A DNA stretch of 64,000 nucleotides from Sinonovacula constricta (GCA_007844125.1 CM017559.1:35594760-35658759), one strand, 5' to 3'; positions 53,101-57,315 are shown, counted from the first letter of the stretch. Notes: generated from the letters alone by a model not told the origin. Program-made: numbers and translations.

Positions 53101-56022
53101 TTTTATGATGCTTATGGACTGGTATTTTCCCTGCTTCAGGTGTGGTACTTCAAAAGAATAGGTACTACCAGTCACCTACCTGGTTTCCTGCTAACTGCCA
53201 AGTCATACAACAAGGACCCAGAGGTAATGTTATAATTTTTGTTTCTCACAGTTTAGAAACACAAACATGACTCATTGTGCATAAGTGTTTTTTTTGGGTT
53301 TTTTTATATAATCCCCTATAGAGCAATTGAGATTTAAATGACCTTAATGGTCTTGTCCTTCATTTTGTTGTCATTTTTTAACAGTTCCCAAAATACATAA
53401 TACTTTTTAATTTTTGTAATAGGAATGAAATTGGGGGAAAATCAATTAAAAAAAATCATTTTACTAAAAGATAAGAAAGATGTCAAAATTGCAGCTTGTA
53501 TTGTTTGAACTGGGGGCTTTAAGTGCGCGAGGCTAGCACATAACCTCTCAAACATCAAGCAAATCCTACATTCCTGCTATTCATAAATTTCATCTGACTT
53601 TATAGGAATACTTCTACAGTCTTCATTGAAAGAAATGTTCAAGAAGTTCCTTTCCTCTGTTACTGATAGAGTAAATTTTGATTGTGGAAAGATATAAAAA
53701 CTATGTGAAGACTAATGTTAAGGACATTAAAAAGTGCATCAGCAAAACCATTATGATGGTACAAGGTTTTCTTACTATTTCCTTCTTAGAGGTGGGTATC
53801 AGTCCAGCTGGCAGTTGTAAGCTTGCAAGACAACTATACCTTTCCAGCTGTATAGGGAGAATCATTCATAAGAGGGTGGAGATCTGTGTTATGTGAAACA
53901 ATCTTTACCTTGAAAATTAACTTTCTACCTACATACATAAACTCTGAAATACAATCTGTGTGGGGCCTATAAAGGAATCACACCTGTGTTTTGATCTGTT
54001 CATTTGTAGATTAAATTTTTTCGCGCAAAGGTGGTCAGATTTTTATTATTGTTTACAGGACTGTTAAGTAACAAGCTTAGTTGTACATATTGTGAGATTA
54101 ATTTTTTTGACAGACCTGTTTATCCCGGAGTTATGGCCCTTATTATATCAATATATAAACTATGGCAAAGCATTTTCAGGAGGGATTCATCATTGACGAT
54201 GATTACTCTTGTTTCTTGTATCATTTTTATTTCTTTTAACCAGTTGTACAAGAATGCTGGTTACACTGCTCAGAACATCCATATCCGTGTCAAGTGGGAC
54301 AACCTGCGGCTGCACCAGGAGACGGGGTTGCCCATGTACACTGCCTGGAACAAGGGCCAGAGCTCGACCACAGTGGACGCCCTGCTCACTGAGTCCCAGC
54401 CATTCAACAGGGCGTGAGTACAGTGACATTCACTTTCGCTAGATGGATTTTAAACTTTTTACAGAATTGCTGAAAACACTGTATGAACTTATATTACTGC
54501 TAAAATAAAAAGCTTTCAAATCACTCTTGTTTTTTAGATAAACTGACAAAAACTGATAAAATGTACTTGAATGCTTGTATAATTTTAAGTAAAAGAAAAC
54601 AAATGCCTTTACGTCCATAATGCGGCACTGTTAAGACTTAACCATGCCCTTTACCCAGATGGATTCATTAGTTACTGATTGCAAAATTGAAATAATTGCT
54701 AAAAATTGTGTTAAAATCTTTGTGTGTTTTTTTTTCATTAATTCAACTGGAGTGGTACTCCTACTTATCACTATATAACCAGCTGCTTTGGAGAACAAAA
54801 TGTATAGTGTTCACTTAAGACCAGTCTGTCCTAAAAATGCATTTGGTGCATAAATAATTTGGGGGCTGGACAAAATCCCTCCAGACGAAATCCCTTCCGG
54901 TCATTTTGTTGTGGCTCCTCGCTTAACTCACCAGGGTGTGTTGTGGTATTTAAAGCATATGTCTGTTGATTTCCTCTATTATATTGAGTTCTAACAGAGT
55001 ATCCACATACTCTGCTGTAAGGAGTAAGGAGAAAATAATTTGCCACTTTTTGATTGGTTGAAATTAGCTGGTTTATACAGCTTCTTTTATTGTTTGTCCC
55101 CAGTGTGATGTACCAGATCATCACGCACATTCACTGTAGTGATGTTCTGACGCCCATCAAGATGGTGATGAATGGCAGACGGCGGCTGAGGACAAGACGG
55201 AAGCGCTTCCGCAGCATGTACAGAGAGATTCTGTTCCTATCTTTTGTTGCTTGTGGAAGGGAGAACATTGATCCAGGTACAGGTTTTTATTTATACATAA
55301 CTGGTTTTACATACAAACGCAAGACATCAATTTAATCAATAATGAATCATTTATCATAAAGCGGGGTGGGGATCATGTCAAACAATTAGTCAAATTTCCC
55401 AAAAACAAGAGAGTTTGAATGAAAGCTGCTATTACCTTAGTTGTTACATTAATTCATTGAAACTTTACGCAATAAGTTACTTTTTGCTTACCCATAATAC
55501 TAGTTTCCAGTAGTTTTATTTTTATTTTTCACCATTGAAAACTACTGGGAGTGCCTGTGGCATAGTGGTAGAGTCACAGTCTTGAAACTCCACTGACTGC
55601 GTAGACTCTCACTGCATGTGTGCAAGACCTAATGTGGGAAGGTCTTCCAGCTGACCTGCGGTGTGCCGATGGTTCTACCCTGACATTTGTCTGGGGTCTT
55701 CCTCCACCGAATTGGACATCGCCATTAATGATCATAAATGCTTGCTGTAATGTATTCCTGAAAACATTGACCACGTAGAGTTAAAAAGTAATTACTTGCA
55801 CAATCCTTTCAATGAAAATTGTTGTGGCAATTAAATTAGTTTGATGTATTAATGAGTACAGAACAGATAATTTTGTATGTTGCAGATGCATTTGACCGCG
55901 AGTACAGAGGGGCCTTTGTGAAGCTGATAGGGGCTGAACTAAAGAGGCTTCAAAGGGATGACAAACCACGCTCCATGCTTGTGCAGAGTTGTCGTAATGC
56001 GTTCGGGAGGTTAGAAGTGTAA
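10840..56022 (+). CDS. DENND4: DENND4-family Rab guanine-nucleotide exchange factor, complete spliced gene (29 coding exons)
   Basis: The spliced product is 1995 residues, close to vertebrate DENND4A/C (about 1860-1910). Members of this family (vertebrate DENND4A/B/C, Drosophila Crag) act as exchange factors for Rab10-type GTPases in polarized membrane traffic; that role is inferred from family membership. Seen in the sequence: an MABP-like N-terminus (about residues 1-200), uDENN (about 195-365), cDENN (about 383-520), dDENN (about 520-650), a PPR-like segment (about 795-840), a long low-complexity middle (about 880-1500), a CxxC-x23-CxxC motif at 1548-1578, and a conserved C-terminus (about 1760-1995). 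All 28 introns are GT-AG and phases match throughout. The start codon has A at -3 and G at +4 and lies 6 nt after a 3' splice site, so the 5' UTR begins in an upstream exon. I cannot tell DENND4A, B or C apart; an invertebrate would normally have a single pre-duplication gene. Confidence 0.95.
11241..11730. mobile_element. MITE-1 copy, complete
   Basis: The left end is TTAAAGGTAGTATTGAATAT and the right end CTGTCAGATACCAACTTTAA, with internal sequence parallel to the 6428 copy (CATGTGACTACTAATTTT, ATCTGCTCTGACATGGATGT). Confidence 0.8.
12428..12650 (+). mobile_element. SINE-B copy, near full length
   Basis: The head is ACCCATGGCAAAGTCGTATG, then TGGGTTAGAGACCCATTCAG, CATCCAGCTGACCTGTGG, GGACTTCCTCCACCAAACAG, and a tail GTATCTCAAAAACAAATAAA. 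Confidence 0.75.
13340..13490 (+). mobile_element. SINE-B copy, 5' truncated
   Basis: It starts within the body (GTCTTCCAGCTGACTTGTGG), then TGTGTCTGGGGTCTTCCTCC and the tail GCAATGTATTTCAAAAACAA. Confidence 0.75.
14310..14554. mobile_element. MITE-1 copy, internally deleted
   Basis: The ends are TTTAAAGGTGGTTTCCAACA and AGAGGCCACCTTTAA. At about 245 bp it is half the usual length because the middle is missing. Confidence 0.8.
14555..14620. repeat. tandem duplicate of MITE-1 right end
   Basis: It repeats the last about 66 bp of the preceding MITE (TTCGATATTGTTACATATAT and GTCGGATGCCACCTTTAAAG). The right terminus is therefore present twice in a row. Confidence 0.75.
15703..16012 (+). mobile_element. 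SINE-A copy, near full length
   Basis: The head is GACCTGGTAGTATAATAGAT, B-box-like CTTCGATCTTGG, body GTATAGCTCCCTTGCTAATG, and tail ACAATAAATCCTATAAAC. Confidence 0.85.
17027..17192 (+). mobile_element. SINE-B copy, partly deleted
   Basis: It has a B-box GGGTTCGAATCCC, then GATTTCCAGCTAACTTGCGG and the tail AACAAAAAAACAAACAC. The usual TCTGGGGTCTTCC core is deleted. Confidence 0.7.
17257..17446 (+). CDS. DENND4: DENND4 coding exon 2 (residues 99-162)
   Basis: The acceptor is TTGCAG|T and the donor AAG|GTATGG. It encodes [16 protein letters not shown] and [14 protein letters not shown], matching the family's MABP-like domain, which is thought to help membrane association. A SINE-B copy begins about 75 nt after the donor. 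Confidence 0.94.
17522..17758 (+). mobile_element. SINE-B copy, full length
   Basis: The head is GCCCGTGGCCGAGGGTTAGA, then TGGATTTGAGTCCCAGTTGG, GTGGTTCTACCCAGGAGTAA, GTCTTCCTCCACCAATAG, and a tail GCGATGTAACAAAAAAAC. It begins about 75 nt after the exon 2 donor, and read-through of exon 2 into it creates a false long open frame. Confidence 0.85.
18212..18370 (-). mobile_element. SINE-A fragment, minus strand, degraded
   Basis: ATGCTGTGAACATCTGAAAT and TGTTGTGGAACTACCCTTGT resemble the reverse complement of the SINE-A body. Divergence is high. Confidence 0.5.
18585..18641 (+). CDS. DENND4: DENND4 coding exon 3 (19 codons)
   Basis: This short 57-nt exon lies between TTTACAG and GTAAGT. It encodes [19 protein letters not shown], matching the family's ESPPH..C.K..KNLN linker in the MABP region. 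It is too short to stand out as an open frame and is recognised by homology and phase. Confidence 0.9.
18680..19070 (+). mobile_element. two SINE-B fragments
   Basis: At about 18690-18775 ACATCTTCCAGCTGACTGCC and at about 18930-19070 GGTTCAGACATTTGTCTGGG with TGTCATTGTAATGACCAGGA are pieces of the SINE-B body. Both have internal deletions. Confidence 0.55.
19126..19375 (+). mobile_element. SINE-B copy, full length
   Basis: The head is GGCACCTATGGCATAGTGGT with AGAGTCAC (A-box-like), then GGGTTCCAGTCCCATTCGGG (B-box region), TGTGTCTGGGGTCTTCCTCC, and a tail ending in CAAATCAAATC. Confidence 0.85.
19562..19631 (+). CDS. DENND4: DENND4 coding exon 4 (residues 182-204 plus 1 nt)
   Basis: The acceptor is TTTTTTTTCAG and the donor G|GTATGG. 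It encodes [19 protein letters not shown], equivalent to the family segment around YLCYKK at the boundary of the MABP and uDENN regions. Confidence 0.92.
20207..20241 (+). other. possible cryptic or poison exon in DENND4 intron 4
   Basis: A pyrimidine-rich CTCTGCAG precedes 35 bases that end at a GTAAAA donor. The length is not a multiple of three, so inclusion would frameshift exon 5. Exons 4 and 5 already join to give the complete conserved sequence, so it is not part of the main coding model. Confidence 0.2.
20427..20596 (+). CDS. DENND4: DENND4 coding exon 5 (uDENN)
   Basis: The acceptor is TTTCAG|CC and the donor AAG|GTATGG. It encodes [31 protein letters not shown] and [12 protein letters not shown], the typical upstream-DENN (uDENN) block. 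Confidence 0.95.
21097..21341 (+). CDS. DENND4: DENND4 coding exon 6 (uDENN to cDENN)
   Basis: The acceptor is CTCCAG|GTA and the donor AG|GTGAGC. It encodes [14 protein letters not shown], then [20 protein letters not shown] and [13 protein letters not shown], all strongly conserved in DENN modules. Confidence 0.95.
21409..21885 (+). mobile_element. dispersed molluscan-type repeat with hairpin ends
   Basis: It opens with AGCTCACCTGAGC-TTAT-GCTTAGGGTGAGCT, an inverted repeat, followed by ATTGTGATCGCCCGGCATCA, and closes with CTTGATGCAAAGCATCATAG. Internally the phrase GGCATGGCCATTTTCC / GGCGTGGCCATTTCCC and CAGAAACTGCAAGAG occur twice. I recognise the opening as common in molluscan sequences; its transposon class is not known to me. 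It sits just after exon 6. Confidence 0.6.
22479..22545 (+). CDS. DENND4: DENND4 coding exon 7
   Basis: The acceptor is TTTTTTCAG|A and the donor CAG|GTAAAA. It encodes [20 protein letters not shown], the conserved linker that leads into the core DENN domain. Confidence 0.93.
22980..23070 (+). repeat. short dispersed-repeat tail
   Basis: GCTGTATGGCCTGTTTAGTG then CAGTGTGCCGTAAGACCCC resembles the tail of the repeat pair at 35580 and 44710 (ATGACCTATCAAGTGT..GGTGTG). Partial only. Confidence 0.4.
23259..23314 (+). CDS. DENND4: DENND4 coding exon 8 (18 codons plus 2 nt)
   Basis: The acceptor is ATTTTCAG|TTA and the donor AG|GTATGT. It encodes [18 protein letters not shown], the variable Ser/Pro-rich stretch just before cDENN. 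Phase is consistent on both sides. Confidence 0.88.
23469..23613 (+). CDS. DENND4: DENND4 coding exon 9 (cDENN)
   Basis: The acceptor is TTTTACAG|T and the donor AAC|GTAAGT. It encodes a core DENN segment including [20 protein letters not shown] and [10 protein letters not shown], the Rab-facing central DENN fold. Confidence 0.95.
24219..24394 (+). CDS. DENND4: DENND4 coding exon 10 (cDENN)
   Basis: The acceptor is GTTTTTAG|TTG and the donor CC|GTGAGT. It encodes [19 protein letters not shown] and [20 protein letters not shown], the most diagnostic cDENN motifs. Confidence 0.95.
24447..24720 (+). mobile_element. SINE-A copy, near full length
   Basis: The head is GGACCTGGTTGCGCAATCGG with TAGAGCGCC, B-box-like GGGTTTCATCCCC, body GTATAGCTCCCTTTTTAATG, and tail AAAACCCAATAAACATTTAC. 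A further tail-like piece, GGACGATGAACCCAACAAAC, follows at about 24761-24785. Confidence 0.85.
24872..25734. mobile_element. non-autonomous DNA transposon with 27-bp TIRs and TA target site
   Basis: The left terminus is CCGTATTAACTTGTGTAATG followed by GTCGCAC; the right terminus in reverse complement is CTGTATTCACACGTGTAATC followed by GCCGCAC, matching at 21 of 27 positions. TA flanks both sides. Terminal motifs CGCACCCCCAA are repeated inside each end. The form resembles Tc1/mariner-pogo (Tigger-like) termini; no transposase remains in the 863 bp. Located in intron 10. Confidence 0.8.
26206..26386 (+). CDS. DENND4: DENND4 coding exon 11 (cDENN/dDENN)
   Basis: The acceptor is TTCTAG|T and the donor GAG|GTAATA. 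It encodes [20 protein letters not shown] and [14 protein letters not shown], the start of the downstream DENN region. Confidence 0.93.
26574..26610. repeat. poly(C) tract followed by poly(A) tract
   Basis: A run of about 18 C adjoining about 17 A in intron 11. Such tracts are prone to sequencing and assembly length errors. Confidence 0.9.
26989..27130 (+). CDS. DENND4: DENND4 coding exon 12 (dDENN)
   Basis: The acceptor is TTTCAG|GTT and the donor G|GTAAGC. It encodes [20 protein letters not shown] and [13 protein letters not shown]. The last 10 exonic bases and the donor lie in the first copy of a perfect 34-bp tandem duplication (27121-27154 and 27155-27188), so two identical donors stand 34 nt apart. 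Only the first keeps the frame with exon 13. Confidence 0.94.
27121..27188. repeat. perfect 34-bp tandem duplication spanning the exon 12 splice donor
   Basis: GACATGACAGGTAAGCTATT plus 14 more bases occur twice back to back with no mismatch. Copy 1 contains the true donor at 27131; copy 2 has an identical donor at 27165. Use of the second would add 34 nt and bring in a TGA at 27154-27156. Confidence 0.97.
27345..27485 (+). mobile_element. SINE-B fragment, diverged
   Basis: CTCCTCAGCCCTTCACCATG, then GGTCTTCCAGCTGTCCATCA and GTGGTCTTCCTCCACAAAAT retain the SINE-B order. Confidence 0.6.
27518..27663 (+). CDS. DENND4: DENND4 coding exon 13 (dDENN)
   Basis: The acceptor is ATTTCAG|GA and the donor AAG|GTGAGT. 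It encodes [35 protein letters not shown] and [12 protein letters not shown], the conserved end of the DENN module. Confidence 0.95.
27836..28015 (+). mobile_element. SINE-A copy, 5' truncated
   Basis: It matches the body from GGTTGTTCCACGACTGGTTG to CAGCACTGTATCTGCTTCAG and a degraded tail ACCATAAACTTAACAATTAA. The head is absent. Confidence 0.75.
28209..28264 (+). CDS. DENND4: DENND4 coding exon 14 (18 codons plus 2 nt)
   Basis: The acceptor is TTTAATAG|GTT and the donor AG|GTACTT. It encodes [18 protein letters not shown], matching the family segment around RLIELDES. Confidence 0.9.
28494..28715 (+). mobile_element. SINE-B copy, near full length
   Basis: It has a B-box region GGGTTTGATTCCCAGTCGGG, then GGTTTTCGAGCTAACCTTAG, GAGTCTGGGGTTTTCCTCCA, and a tail AAGGTAACAAAAAAGTAAAT. 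Confidence 0.8.
29185..29370 (+). mobile_element. possible third tRNA-derived SINE-like element
   Basis: AAAGCTCAACTGGTAGAGCG resembles an A-box head and GTCTGGGTTCAGTCCCTGGG a B-box, but they are about 120 bp apart, too far for one tRNA head. The piece AAAGATGGTAGTAGTGGCTT resembles SINE-A. It may be a mosaic or rearranged copy. Confidence 0.35.
29532..29594 (+). CDS. DENND4: DENND4 coding exon 15
   Basis: The acceptor is TTTTTCAG|T and the donor AG|GTATAG. It encodes [20 protein letters not shown], matching the family's HTVF..PPE....P.G motif. Phase fits exons 14 and 16. Confidence 0.9.
29816..30060 (+). mobile_element. SINE-B copy, full length
   Basis: The head is GACCCATTGTATAGTGGTAG with AGTCACC, then GTCTTCCAGCTGACCTGCGG, TTTGTCTGGGGTCTTCCTCC, and a tail GTCTCTCAAAAACAAACAAA. 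Confidence 0.85.
30232..30438 (+). CDS. DENND4: DENND4 coding exon 16
   Basis: The acceptor is CTCTACTAG|C and the donor AG|GTGAGA. It encodes [33 protein letters not shown] and [12 protein letters not shown], equivalent to the conserved family stretch YNGFP..., RRTKQEI, W..CLL. Confidence 0.94.
30439..31491 (+). other. DENND4 intron 16
   Basis: AT-rich, no repeat family or open frame recognised. Confidence 0.6.
31492..31612 (+). CDS. DENND4: DENND4 coding exon 17 (start of PPR-like region)
   Basis: The acceptor is ATTTTCAG|C and the donor GAG|GTAAGT. It encodes [20 protein letters not shown] and [20 protein letters not shown], with the A.DVL..M....PPDE pattern of the family's pentatricopeptide-like repeat. 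Confidence 0.94.
31625..31850 (+). mobile_element. SINE-B copy, diverged
   Basis: GGGTTTGAGTTCCAGACCAA marks the B-box, followed by TGTGGCATACTGGCGGTTGT and TTAGCTTGGTGTCACCAGAA. The central TCTGGGGTCTTCC core is lost. Confidence 0.6.
32617..32745 (+). CDS. DENND4: DENND4 coding exon 18 (PPR-like motif)
   Basis: The acceptor is TTTACAG|CTG and the donor AAG|GTACTA. It encodes [20 protein letters not shown] and [18 protein letters not shown], a textbook PPR-like repeat as found in all DENND4 proteins. Confidence 0.95.
32820..33080 (+). mobile_element. SINE-A copy, diverged
   Basis: AATGCTCAAGCAAATATAAG, GTGACTAGGTGTGGTATTAT, GCCAGGTGTTCACAGGATGC and AATGTTGGTGGAGCTG keep SINE-A order; the head is degraded. 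Confidence 0.75.
33656..33935 (+). CDS. DENND4: DENND4 coding exon 19
   Basis: The acceptor is TTTCAG|GCT and the donor A|GTATGT. It begins [10 protein letters not shown] and [18 protein letters not shown], conserved after the PPR, and then becomes low-complexity (Ser/Gly/Asp-rich). Reading past the donor meets a stop soon after (33957). Confidence 0.93.
34483..34687. repeat. 41-bp tandem repeat, 5 copies
   Basis: The unit starts ATGCTTCCTCGGGCTGTGTA and ends GTTAATTTGAGATATA. The first three copies are identical; copies 4 and 5 carry a few substitutions. Confidence 0.95.
34745..35060 (+). repeat. probable dispersed repeat
   Basis: GCGCTCCCCGCTGGGAAGTT then GGGGTATACATGAGTCAGAT and TCCATCAGTCTGCCCTTCTG resemble the start of dispersed elements with Ser/Cys-like CCGTC runs in molluscs. 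Ends cannot be placed. Confidence 0.35.
35395..35640 (+). repeat. dispersed repeat, copy 1 of 2
   Basis: TTTCTACTCACGTATTGTAG, TTATGACCTATCAAGTGTCG and GACATAAAACCCAAAATAC are paralleled at 44500-44760. No coding content. Confidence 0.75.
36950..37150. repeat. about 60-bp tandem repeat, 3-4 degenerate copies
   Basis: AACAAACAGCTGGCAG-like starts recur near 36955, 37012, 37073 and 37134 with CTCCTATATTCCT in between. It lies just upstream of exon 20. Confidence 0.75.
37230..37412 (+). CDS. DENND4: DENND4 coding exon 20 (charged linker)
   Basis: The acceptor is TTAATTAG|GG and the donor G|GTAATG; phase fits both neighbours. It encodes a strongly charged Lys/Glu-rich stretch with [18 protein letters not shown], probably disordered or helical. 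There is little similarity to vertebrate proteins here, so it is supported mainly by splice sites and open frame. It may be alternatively used, though skipping it (183 nt) keeps the frame. Confidence 0.8.
38876..39183 (+). mobile_element. SINE-A copy, near full length
   Basis: A B-box GGTTGATCCCGAGCC, body GTATAGCTCCCTTGCTAATG, GTGGACACCGTCTCCAGATA, and an intact tail GATAAACCCAATAAACAAAC. The 5' end of the head is altered. Confidence 0.85.
40225..40500. repeat. about 30-bp degenerate tandem repeat
   Basis: The unit is like AGTGTAACAGAAAGGTAAAT plus ATTCTAACTT. Three or four copies near 40253-40350 are regular; later copies decay. Confidence 0.85.
40681..40803 (+). CDS. DENND4: DENND4 coding exon 21 (Ser-rich linker)
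   Basis: The acceptor is CTATCACAG|AT and the donor T|GTAAGT. It encodes [20 protein letters not shown] and [14 protein letters not shown], rich in RxxS sites typical of basophilic kinase targets (inference). The length of 123 nt is a multiple of three, so skipping would preserve frame. Confidence 0.85.
41128..41436 (+). mobile_element. SINE-A copy, full length
   Basis: The head GGACCTGGTAGCGCAATCGG TAGAGCG is a clear A-box region, with B-box GTTCGAAACC at 41181-41190; then GATAGTGGTATAGCTCC, GTGAAGGCAGCACTATATCT and the tail GGTAAACCTAATAAACATTC. The minus-strand open frame over it is spurious. Confidence 0.9.
41600..41790 (+). mobile_element. SINE-B copy, 5' shortened
   Basis: A B-box GGGTTTGAGTCCTGGTTGGG, GTGGTTCTACCCAGACATAA, GGTCTTCCTCCACCAATAAT, and a tail GCAATGCATCAAACAAAAAA. 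Confidence 0.8.
42240..43625 (+). CDS. DENND4: DENND4 coding exon 22 (large 1386-nt low-complexity exon)
   Basis: The acceptor is GGCTTTTAG|TT and the donor CAAG|GTGAGT. This single exon encodes about 462 residues (about 1035-1496), rich in Ser, Glu, Asp and Lys and predicted disordered. Family landmarks remain: [16 protein letters not shown] and [20 protein letters not shown] near its start, and [18 protein letters not shown] in the middle (vertebrate DENND4A has a comparable FDPLSLLV...EQQQKEE stretch). Near the end, [20 protein letters not shown] may form an amphipathic helix. Confidence 0.93.
44394..44422. repeat. poly(C) tract
   Basis: About 25 C with one or two interruptions. It creates a false Pro-rich open frame. 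Confidence 0.9.
44500..44760 (+). repeat. dispersed repeat, copy 2 of 2
   Basis: It parallels 35395-35640: TTTCTACTCACATATTTTAA, CATATGACCTATCAAGTGTT and GCTGTAAAACCCAAAATAC. It contains an internal 17-bp duplication (AACTTAATTGTATTC twice). Confidence 0.75.
45061..45198. mobile_element. small MITE (138 bp) with 14-bp TIRs
   Basis: TTACCGTATTTTGC at the left is matched by GCAAAACACGGTAA at the right (13 of 14 in reverse complement). There is no coding capacity. TIRs recall TACCGTATT-type pogo-like ends. Confidence 0.75.
45763..45774 (+). CDS. candidate 12-nt in-frame microexon in DENND4 intron 22
   Basis: A long pyrimidine tract (from about 45733) ends in TTCCTTAG at 45762, followed by the 12 bases TTCCCTATTCAC and a strong donor GTAAGT at 45775. 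Intron 22 is phase 1, and 12 nt preserves phase: inclusion changes the junction from ...GVQ-ESAPS to ...GVQ-VPYSQSAPS, adding four residues. Splice-site quality is seen directly; use as an exon is inference. Confidence 0.45.
46124..47650. mobile_element. 1.5-kb non-autonomous element with long TIRs and TTAA ends
   Basis: The left end GTTAATGGGGTCCTACCGAT and the right end in reverse complement GTTAATGGGGTCCTACTGAT match in 19 of 20 positions; similarity continues in patches for about 110 bp (GTTATCTCCCTT / GTTATCCCT, GGGTAGTTCCG in both). TTAA at both tips fits a TTAA target site, as in piggyBac-like elements, but the tips do not start with CCC. No transposase frame is present; the 70-codon frame at 46256 is unassigned. 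Confidence 0.75.
48583..48660 (+). repeat. 22-bp tandem repeat carrying TCAAGGTCA motifs
   Basis: TCAAGGTCA occurs at 48583-48591, 48605-48613 and 48627-48635 at an exact 22-bp spacing, with a degraded fourth (CCAGGTCA, 48651-48658). TCAAGGTCA is the known extended half-site for monomer-binding nuclear receptors (NR5A/FTZ-F1, ERR). Function here is inference. Confidence 0.85.
50493..50776 (+). CDS. DENND4: DENND4 coding exon 23 (CxxC zinc-ribbon-like motif)
   Basis: The acceptor is TTCATTATAG|AG and the donor AAG|GTTGGT. It encodes the family signature [19 protein letters not shown] followed by [13 protein letters not shown]. The four cysteines at 1548, 1551, 1575 and 1578 form CxxC-x23-CxxC, which could bind zinc (inference). 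The segment is nearly identical in spacing to vertebrate DENND4A. Confidence 0.95.
51131..51630 (+). CDS. DENND4: DENND4 coding exon 24 (Ser/acidic linker)
   Basis: The acceptor is TTGCTTGTAG|GAT and the donor AG|GTATGT. It encodes about 167 residues rich in Ser, Asp and Pro, including [20 protein letters not shown] and [13 protein letters not shown], the latter a good basophilic kinase site (RRTAS). The middle is poorly conserved, but frame and splice sites are clear. Confidence 0.9.
52504..52654 (+). CDS. DENND4: DENND4 coding exon 25
   Basis: The acceptor is GTTTTCCAG|A and the donor CTG|GTATGT. It encodes [19 protein letters not shown] and [14 protein letters not shown], matching the conserved C-terminal block ([13 protein letters not shown]..., HPI.FWNL) of DENND4. 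Confidence 0.95.
52788..52978 (+). mobile_element. SINE-A copy, 3' truncated, best-preserved tRNA head
   Basis: GGATCTGGTAGCGCAGTCGG (A-box region) and CCCTGGTTCGAACCAGGG (T-arm with B-box GGTTCGAACC). The body ends after GTGTCATGGTAATTTAACTG; the tail is missing. Confidence 0.85.
53140..53223 (+). CDS. DENND4: DENND4 coding exon 26 (28 codons)
   Basis: The acceptor is CTGCTTCAG|GTG and the donor GAG|GTAATG. It encodes [20 protein letters not shown], equivalent to the family's VWYFRR...LPGL.L segment. Confidence 0.93.
54244..54413 (+). CDS. DENND4: DENND4 coding exon 27
   Basis: The acceptor is TTTAACCAG|TTG and the donor GC|GTGAGT. It encodes [20 protein letters not shown] and [10 protein letters not shown], matching the family's V..LWDN..LHQ..G.P.Y..WN motif. 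Confidence 0.95.
55104..55276 (+). CDS. DENND4: DENND4 coding exon 28
   Basis: The acceptor is GTCCCCAG|T and the donor G|GTACAG. It encodes [20 protein letters not shown] and NIDP, matching the family's [20 protein letters not shown] segment. Confidence 0.95.
55548..55770 (+). mobile_element. SINE-B copy
   Basis: The head is GTGCCTGTGGCATAGTGGTA with GAGTCACAG, then GGTCTTCCAGCTGACCTGCG, TTTGTCTGGGGTCTTCCTCC and TGATCATAAATGCTTGCTGT. The B-box is deleted. Confidence 0.8.
55886..56022 (+). CDS. DENND4: DENND4 coding exon 29 and stop codon
   Basis: The acceptor is TGTTGCAG|AT. It encodes [20 protein letters not shown] through RNAFGRLEV and stops at TAA 56020-56022. Family C-termini show DAFDREY..A and CRKTFG at the same places, so this is the true end of the protein. 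Confidence 0.95.
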
Positions 56023-56562
56023 ATAATGTCCACAAACTTTGTGTGTCTGAAATATATCTTAATTTACCTTTATTCAACAGACGTGTCATATGTTAAGTTT
56101 CTGCAGGTATAAATATGTCCTTAAATTAAATTTGTTGAAACTTGTTACCAAGTTTTTTTTAATGATGTGAAGTTGTAAATTTTCTTTTCTTTTCTTGTTA
56201 GGTGTTTTACTAGAATCACTTAATTACTTAGACGCTGAAATCAATTTTTAGTTAGTGAAGTTAGTCATGGATAAAAGTATTCTAGGTGCTTTTGGTATTG
56301 ATCCAGAAAGCGGGAGAAAATTCTTTTGTTTTTAAGATATTCAGATTTTATTAAACTATGACTCAGTAATTCCTTTTTGTAAATATTTTGGTCGGTAATG
56401 ATCTTGTTTGATTTTTGTCGGTAATAATTCTGTTGATTCTTTTAAGTGGTGTGTCCATAAACACTAAGTATTGATAATAATAAGTATTTTAAAAAGAAGG
56501 TTTTTATAGTAATGTAAATTAATCTTCTCATGATGTATCACCCATATTATACTAACTTCCAA

Positions 56563-56808
56563 GGGGTGCCCATGGCATAGTAGCTGATTTGTAACTCCTG
56601 ACTGCTTAGCCTCTCACTGCCTGGGTTCGATTCCCAATCGGGGCAAAGGACTTAATGTGAGAAGGTCTTCCAGCTGACTTGCGGTGCGCCCATGGTTCTA
56701 CCTGGACATGTGTCTGGGGTCTTCTTCCACCAAAAAGCTAGATGTTGCTATAATGATCATAATTGGTTGCTGCAATGTATTTCCAACACAAAACAAACTT
56801 TAAAAAAA
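56563..56808 (+). mobile_element. SINE-B copy, near full length, within the 3' UTR
   Basis: GGTGCCCATGGCATAGTAGC, GGGTTCGATTCCCAATCGGG (B-box), GGTCTTCCAGCTGACTTGCG, TGTGTCTGGGGTCTTCTTCC and an A-rich tail AACACAAAACAAAC. It would be transcribed in the mature message if the long 3' UTR is real. Confidence 0.85.
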
Positions 56809-57069
56809 AAGTTTGTAGCAATACCTATATCAGAGATCCATTAGAGTTTACTGCACAAAAAAGTGTATTTTTTATTAAAATACAACAGTAATTCTTATTG
56901 GCCCTTTAGATCTTAGTTGAAGTTGATCATAAATTTCCAAGTATAAAATAACAATATTAGCAGGATATAAATATTATATCCTAGTTTGTGTAAGTATTAA
57001 TTAGTCTTGTTTACCTTGTACTGATAGTTTGTTTATAAAATTCAAACAGCCATCTCAAAAAAAAATGAA

Positions 57070-57112
57070 ATACTTTAGGTAGGATGATGAAGCCAACAAA
57101 TAAATAAGTTGA
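57070..57112 (+). mobile_element. SINE-A tail fragment
   Basis: GGTAGGATGATGAAGCCAAC then AAATAAATAAG resembles the SINE-A terminal GGGACGATAAACCCAATAAA. No body precedes it. Confidence 0.45.
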
Positions 57113-57140
57113 AACTAGATGACAAGATATGGTATAAATC

Positions 57141-57315
57141 ATTTGCACTCATGGCTTCACTGATCATGTTCGCCTCAGTATGGCACCTCACTACCTGGGT
57201 AAGAGCCCCAGTCGAGAACTCTCATGTCACAAGATCCTCTAGCTGACTTGCTGTGTGTTGTGGGGTTCTACTTACATGTAGATTTTTGTCAGAGGTCCTG
57301 CTCTGTATCTAAAAA
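57141..57315 (+). mobile_element. SINE-B copy, diverged
   Basis: CCTCAGTATGGCACCTCACT, TGGGTAAGAGCCCCAGTCGA, TCCTCTAGCTGACTTGCTGT and GTTCTACTTACATGTAGATT keep SINE-B order. Its GTCCTGCTCT segment is the start of the 122-bp tandem repeat. Confidence 0.6.
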
